From contig JBBDHV010000005.1 of assembly GCA_040880725.1 (NCBI GenBank), positions 113,848 to 177,847 on the forward strand: a stretch of 64,000 nucleotides of DNA. The letters are read 5' to 3'. A program made the position numbers and the translations under genes. Positions 59,671-64,000 of this stretch are shown in pieces. Source of the stretch: DATHWB01 sp040880725. GTDB lineage: Bacteria > Actinomycetota > Acidimicrobiia > Spongiisociales > ZC4RG35. The notes under the pieces are model-generated. The model had not been told where the DNA came from. It saw only the letters and a program-made list of their open reading frames with translations, and searched no databases. Numbering within the stretch: the stretch's first letter is position 1; every line of letters begins with the position of its first letter.

Positions 59671-60893
59671 GCGGCGACACATCGGCGCGACAGGCCTTCG
59701 ACGTCGGCGTCGATCACATTCGCTCCCCGTTCTCTGAGGCCGGCGGTGGCGGCATCACGCCGTCTGTCGACATCGGCCGCGACCACCGTGCGAGCCAAGC
59801 CGGCATCGTCTTGGGATTCTGTCTCCAATTCCCGTTGCACCGAGGGGTCGCGAATGGTGGCCACGGTGACCGCGTGGTGCCTGGTGGCGGTCGGCATCGA
59901 CTGCATGAGCAGTCGGGCGGCGCCCGGGTCGAGCAGATCGGTGAGGATGAGGACGAACGCCCGTTTCCGACCGGCCACTGCACCCACGGCCGCCTCGTAG
60001 TCACTTTCGACACCAACAGGCTCGAGATCGTGGACGGCGTCCACGACGGTCGACGCGCCATCCCGGCGGGGTGCGATCACTGCCAGGAGACGATCCGAGA
60101 ACGCAACGACACCGATCCGATCGCCCATTTCGTCGGCGACCGCCGCCATCGCGGCAACGGCATCGACGGCCGCATCCAGCCGGGTGAGCACTGTTCCGTC
60201 GTCTCGTGTGACGGGGCTCGCCATCAGGCGACCGCAGTCGAGCAGGCAGATGACATCCCGATCCTGTTCGATCCGATAGGTGTTCGACATCGGATGGCCG
60301 GCTCGGGCAGTCGCTCGCCAGTTCACCTGCCGGATGTCGTCGTCGGGGAGGTACTCGCGGATCGACTCCAACTCCGTTCCCAAGCCGAGCGGCCCCCGGG
60401 CACGGCGACCATCCTCCCGGAAGAGGCCGAGTCGGACCTCGGTGGCGAGTCGCGCGGCCGCCGGCATGTCGGGGTACACGGTCAGATCGTGACCGTCGCC
60501 GACCATGTGGTACCAGCCGCCGAGACGCAGTGGTCCCTGGCGGTAGGTCGCCGCCGGGGCGAGGCGGTGGCGACCGCGGCGGTGTGCCACGATCGTGGCG
60601 GTGAGACGCATGTCTCCTTCGCGGGGCTCGATCCGGAGGTCCGGCGATGCCACGGCCTGCCGGATCCGCGTGCGCTGGGTGGGGGTTTCGACAGTCAGCG
60701 AGCTGGGGACGGACCGGCTCAACACCGGCGGAGCGACCCTGTTCACCACTGGCGGCTCGCGCACCGACCAGGCGTCCGCGAGCGCGGCGGCGATCAGGCC
60801 GACGACCCCGATGGCGCCGATTGCAGTGGGGAGCACGAGCGTGGCCGCGGCGATCGCCCCGAGAGCCCAGAGTGCCCGCGGTGTGAACGTCAT
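59637..60893 (-). CDS. DUF58 domain protein
   Basis: 418 aa. Two N-terminal helices (about 5-40), beta-rich middle, then DUF58 (about 195-275; IREYLPDDDIRQVNWRATAR is the signature) and a von Willebrand-A-like part (DVICLLDCGRLMAS). Partner of MoxR ATPases in membrane protein quality control or cell-envelope maturation. Coupled to moxR by TGATG. Confidence 0.88.
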   Translation of the reverse strand: MTFTPRALWALGAIAAATLVLPTAIGAIGVVGLIAAALADAWSVREPPVVNRVAPPVLSRSVPSSLTVETPTQRTRIRQAVASPDLRIEPREGDMRLTATIVAHRRGRHRLAPAATYRQGPLRLGGWYHMVGDGHDLTVYPDMPAAARLATEVRLGLFREDGRRARGPLGLGTELESIREYLPDDDIRQVNWRATARAGHPMSNTYRIEQDRDVICLLDCGRLMASPVTRDDGTVLTRLDAAVDAVAAMAAVADEMGDRIGVVAFSDRLLAVIAPRRDGASTVVDAVHDLEPVGVESDYEAAVGAVAGRKRAFVLILTDLLDPGAARLLMQSMPTATRHHAVTVATIRDPSVQRELETESQDDAGLARTVVAADVDRRRDAATAGLRERGANVIDADVEGLSRRCVAAYVSAKRLARI

Positions 60894-61831
60894 CAGCGTG
60901 GCACTCCGACCGCAGCGAGGGCCGCGTCGATTGCGTCTTCGGGTCGATAGCGTTCGATTTCGGCTTCCGGACGGATCAGGATGCGATGTCGCAGCACCGG
61001 ACGGATCGTGCGTGCGATGTCGTCGGGTGTGACGAATGTCCGCCCGGCGAGCGCGGCCACCGCTTTCGACGCCGCGGTGAGGTGGACGGCGGCTCTCGGG
61101 CTGGCACCCAACTCGACGGAAGGCAGCTCTCGGGTGGCTCGGATCACATCCGAGAGGTAGGCAATGACCTCGTCGGTGATGGTCACCGCCATCGCCGTGG
61201 ATCGCATCGTCTGCAGCTCCTCTGCGGAGACCGCACGCTCGACATTATCGAACGTCGCCGGGGCGAGACCGTCCCGCGCCAGCGCCAGCAGCTTCCGCTC
61301 GTCCTCGGCCGTCGGGTAACCCACCTCGGCTTTCATGAGAAATCGGTCGAGCTGAGCTTCCGGCAGGGGATAGGTGCCTTCGTACTCGATGGGATTCTGA
61401 GTGGCGATCACCACGAACGGGTCGGGGAGGGCATGGGTGGTTCCGTCGACGGTGACCTGGGACTCGGCCATCGCCTCGAGGAGCGCAGCCTGGGTCTTCG
61501 GAGGCGTCCGGTTGATCTCATCTGCGAGCAGCACGTTGGTGAACACGGGACCCGGCCGGAACGTGAGCTCTCCGCCGCGCAGCGTCACTGTCCCGGTGAG
61601 GTCCGAGGGGAGCATGTCCGGGGTGAACTGGGCTCGGTCGAAACCGAGACCCACCGTTCGCGCGAAGGCCCGCGCCAGCAGCGTCTTCGCGGTGCCAGGC
61701 ACCCCCTCGAGGAGGACGTGACCCCCGACCACCAGCGCCGTCAGCAACGCATCGACAGTGGCCGATTGCCCGACCACCACTTTCGCGATTTCGGCCTGAA
61801 CTCGGCTCCGAATCTCACGCATTTCGGTCAT
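60893..61831 (-). CDS. MoxR-family AAA+ ATPase
   Basis: 312 aa. Walker A LLEGVPGTAKT (about 40-50), Walker B VLLADEINRTP, sensor-1 ATQNP and an arginine-finger region (LDRFLMKAEVGYP). MoxR ATPases act as chaperones with DUF58/VWA partners. ATG 61831 is inside the end of the DUF4350 gene (17-bp overlap), and the stop is shared with the DUF58 start. Confidence 0.92.
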   Translation of the reverse strand: MTEMREIRSRVQAEIAKVVVGQSATVDALLTALVVGGHVLLEGVPGTAKTLLARAFARTVGLGFDRAQFTPDMLPSDLTGTVTLRGGELTFRPGPVFTNVLLADEINRTPPKTQAALLEAMAESQVTVDGTTHALPDPFVVIATQNPIEYEGTYPLPEAQLDRFLMKAEVGYPTAEDERKLLALARDGLAPATFDNVERAVSAEELQTMRSTAMAVTITDEVIAYLSDVIRATRELPSVELGASPRAAVHLTAASKAVAALAGRTFVTPDDIARTIRPVLRHRILIRPEAEIERYRPEDAIDAALAAVGVPR

Positions 61832-62948
61832 CGTGGTGTCCTCTCCTGGTAGACAAAGTGGCGAGTGCTCGATCCAGCACGTGTGTGTTCTCGGTGCCCC
61901 CGTGCGCCAGCGCGTCCGAGAGATCGGACGCCAGCCCGAATCGTCGCGCCGCATCGGCGATGTCCTGGTGGTCGGCGTCGGGGGGAAGTCGGAGACGTCG
62001 GATCACTGCCGAACGAAGTGGCCCGATGGGAATCGGGCCTCCCGCGCGACGCAACGACCGTGCGACCGCCTCGATGTACGTGGATCGATCGGGGACGAGT
62101 TCGCGGCCTGTGGGTTCGACCGGTCCGAACCGTCGCCCGTAGCTGACGAGGGCAAGCACGAGCACGATTCCCCCGAGCACCAGCGCGCCGGCCCAGTTGC
62201 CGGGGGCAGCCGCGAGGAGGCCGCCGGACGAGGTGTTGCGGTACCCGTGGCGGTATTCGTCGAATGCGACACGTCCCTCGACGATGTCTCCGAGGAAGTC
62301 GACGTTGTCCGCCCGGTCGATGGTGGCGTTGTGGCCGAGGGAGGAGTCAGCCACGAAGATGATCGTTCCGGCCCCGTGCGCGAAGGCGACGGCGAGGTCT
62401 CGTTCGGACGAGCCCGCCAGCGGATCACCCGGGTGGTCGGGATCGAACGAGCCGAAGCGGGATGCGTGCACCGTGGCGGCATTGGGCAGTGACCCGAGCA
62501 CGGGCACCTCGCCCACCGCCGCGCCGGACCACTCCAATACGACGTCGAATGACTCGAGGATGGCACGGGGAGGGATACCGCTGACCAGCGCGATGCCGCC
62601 ACCTTCGACGAAGGCAGCCAGCGCGTTCAGCTCCGACTCGTCGAACTGACCGAACTCCACGTCGGAGAGGAAGTAGCTGTCGACACCGCCGAGCACGTTG
62701 CCGGAGAGGGGTTCTCGAAGCCGCACCGGCTCCCGCCCGACCCGGTCAAGGGTCTCATGGAAGGCAGCCGTGCCCGTGGCAGTGGTCGCGAAGCTGGACC
62801 CTGCCGGGCCTTCGATCACCGTGGAACGGTCGAGGGCGATGAATGCGAATGCGAGAACGAGGAGCGCCACCAGCCCCCCGAGCCCCCACAACAAGCGCCC
62901 ACGCACGAGGCGGCCTTGTTCGGTCAGGGTGGTGGACCGTGGGATCAT
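61815..62948 (-). CDS. DUF4350 domain membrane protein
   Basis: 377 aa. One N-terminal membrane helix (about 18-40), extracytoplasmic DUF4350 domain (about 45-230; ALAAFVEGGGIALVSG), a second helix (about 245-265, AGALVLGGIVLVLALVSYG) and a cytosolic tail with a putative winged-helix-like segment. The family is a regular member of MoxR/DUF58/DUF4129 clusters. It overlaps both neighbours. Confidence 0.82.
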   Translation of the reverse strand: MIPRSTTLTEQGRLVRGRLLWGLGGLVALLVLAFAFIALDRSTVIEGPAGSSFATTATGTAAFHETLDRVGREPVRLREPLSGNVLGGVDSYFLSDVEFGQFDESELNALAAFVEGGGIALVSGIPPRAILESFDVVLEWSGAAVGEVPVLGSLPNAATVHASRFGSFDPDHPGDPLAGSSERDLAVAFAHGAGTIIFVADSSLGHNATIDRADNVDFLGDIVEGRVAFDEYRHGYRNTSSGGLLAAAPGNWAGALVLGGIVLVLALVSYGRRFGPVEPTGRELVPDRSTYIEAVARSLRRAGGPIPIGPLRSAVIRRLRLPPDADHQDIADAARRFGLASDLSDALAHGGTENTHVLDRALATLSTRRGHHDDRNA

Positions 62949-63529
62949 CGGACTGCTCGCACTGCGTCCCAGCCCTGTCGGGATCGGGCATCCCCGGCCG
63001 CGCCCGGCCCCTCACCGCCGTAGGCGACGGCGTCGAACTGGGCGGCGAGCACATCGAACTCAGGATCGGCGATCTGGCGGGCGATCCCGTCGGTGGTCAG
63101 GCCGGCCTCGTAGCGGATGCGCCCGTGGCGGGCCATGTCCAGCACGCCGCCGATGAAGCGGAGGCGTACCGCTCGCGCGTGGTCGCCCTCACGAGAGGCA
63201 GCATCTGCGTCGCGCAAGTACACGGCGGGGTCGGCGCCCTCTTCGAGCAGTCGTTCGAGGACGAGCCTGTCTTCCAGCAGTGCGGCGCGTCGACCAGCCA
63301 GTCGAAAGGCCACAAACGCCGAGAGCACACCGACGATGCCCAGTGCCCCGAACGCGGCGACGATCGGACCGCCGACCGCGTCGATCACGGCTGCGAAAAG
63401 GTGGGCAACTTCAGAGAGGGCACGTTCGACGAAGCGGTCCCACCAGCTCTCGGCAGGAGCGTCGAAACGCGGTTCTTCCAAGACCCGCTCGAGGGTTTCG
63501 GTGAGGTCGAGGAGCGGGGAGCCGGCCAC
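62945..63529 (-). CDS. DUF4129 domain protein
   Basis: 194 aa. A membrane helix (about 50-75) followed by a C-terminal DUF4129 domain with AVRLRFIGGVLDMARHGRIRYEAG (shown partly) and YGGEGP. ATGA overlap with the DUF4350 gene. In related clusters DUF4129 proteins accompany transglutaminase or MoxR modules. Confidence 0.8.
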   Translation of the reverse strand: MAGSPLLDLTETLERVLEEPRFDAPAESWWDRFVERALSEVAHLFAAVIDAVGGPIVAAFGALGIVGVLSAFVAFRLAGRRAALLEDRLVLERLLEEGADPAVYLRDADAASREGDHARAVRLRFIGGVLDMARHGRIRYEAGLTTDGIARQIADPEFDVLAAQFDAVAYGGEGPGAAGDARSRQGWDAVRAVR

Positions 63530-63535
63530 TCCGAC

Positions 63536-64000
63536 TCAGTTGAGCCCGAACGGATCGTCCGGGTTGCGGTCCGGCGCTGTTCCGGGTGGGATCTCGAGGT
63601 TCTTGGACTGCCGGGCGAGCATTTCGATGTCGAAGCCTTCGAACCGGACACGGAGATCGAAGTACACGGCCACCGCGACCGCCGCCATGAACGGCACCGT
63701 CACGATGCTCGCCACCGAACCTGCGAGTACTGACGCGCCGAAGACGCCGCCGCCTTCGAGGTTTCCTGTCTCCGCCGACTGCATGATCGATGGGACAACC
63801 GTCACGAGGGTCACCACGAGGCCGAGGAGTTCAACGACCACCCGGGAGATGAGCCACGCCAGTACCCCGACACCGAACACCGGCCAAAAGCGCTGCTTCA
63901 CGAGCTGAAAAGAGCGTGTCAGCGCCGCGATCGGACGGGTGCCTTCGACGAGGAGGGAAGGGATCGCGACGTACCACGACGTCCACAGCCAGATACCGGG
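63536..64000 (-). CDS. Membrane protein, 5' end outside the window
   Basis: Partial: 154 C-terminal residues; the frame is open to base 64000. YVAIPSLLVEGTRPIAALTR, then SFQLVKQRFWPVFGVGVLAW resembles the repeated amphipathic segment of integral-membrane proteins related to the glycerophosphodiesterase membrane domain. Two more helices follow, and the C-terminal tail reads IPPGTAPDRNPDDPFGLN. It lies 6 nt upstream of DUF4129, as the first visible gene of the module. Confidence 0.75.
   Translation of the reverse strand, partial: PGIWLWTSWYVAIPSLLVEGTRPIAALTRSFQLVKQRFWPVFGVGVLAWLISRVVVELLGLVVTLVTVVPSIMQSAETGNLEGGGVFGASVLAGSVASIVTVPFMAAVAVAVYFDLRVRFEGFDIEMLARQSKNLEIPPGTAPDRNPDDPFGLN

Overview
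The window is a 64-kb piece of a high-GC actinobacterial chromosome. The gene content points to an uncultured or environmental Acidimicrobiia-type lineage: an InhA-like enoyl reductase, an AdnA/AdnB-like helicase-nuclease pair, a homodimeric AceE, the block rpmB-(DAK2-like)-recG-rsmD-coaD-sepIVA-like-yceD-rpmF-plsX-rnc, and an HD-GYP protein fused to extracellular cadherin-like repeats. That placement is inference. Many first genes of operons have a TANNNT -10 hexamer 6-9 nt before the start codon, so leaderless mRNAs look common. The window contains one 10-N gap flanked by poly-G and poly-C, which is an assembly artefact. I see no tRNA, rRNA, CRISPR array, prophage or insertion sequence.

Layout. 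1-4.9 kb: truncated S9 peptidase, phosphofructokinase, ATP-grasp ligase, NfuA-type Fe-S protein, Mug-type glycosylase. 5-13.8 kb: a LacI-controlled sugar locus (lacI, binding lipoprotein, two permeases, Gfo/Idh/MocA oxidoreductase, aldo/keto reductase, LLM flavin enzyme), with near-identical operators before lacI and before the transporter. 13.8-17.2 kb: DUF1992, a membrane protein, then MoaB, XdhC and CoxG without a molybdenum hydroxylase. 17.2-22.1 kb: HD-GYP/cadherin protein and aceE. 22.3-29.2 kb: hydrolase, a B12-binding radical SAM protein ending in a CCAEP tail, a 53-aa ORF, an ABC-2 exporter, a BTAD regulator and two DUF1059 proteins. 29.2-40.2 kb: plsB, dtd, plsY-like, adnB-like, adnA-like, a small ORF and glutamate dehydrogenase. 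40.4-41.3 kb: RecB-family nuclease.

41.3-42.4 kb is the only long stretch without protein genes and the most unusual part. It holds two tandem candidate structured RNA genes (about 150 and 435 nt), each with its own promoter and intrinsic terminator. Both promoters carry a pair of CGCGAAA boxes with identical geometry. Two copies of a GC-rich palindromic repeat follow.

42.4-49.8 kb: PH-domain protein, small proteins, inhA-like reductase, histidine kinase, and a coupled hydrolase/MurF-like/Ddl-like trio. 49.8-58 kb: the conserved ribosomal, DNA-repair, CoA and lipid block. 58-64 kb: a membrane-stress-type module (RDD, SpoIIM, DUF58, MoxR, DUF4350, DUF4129, partial membrane protein).
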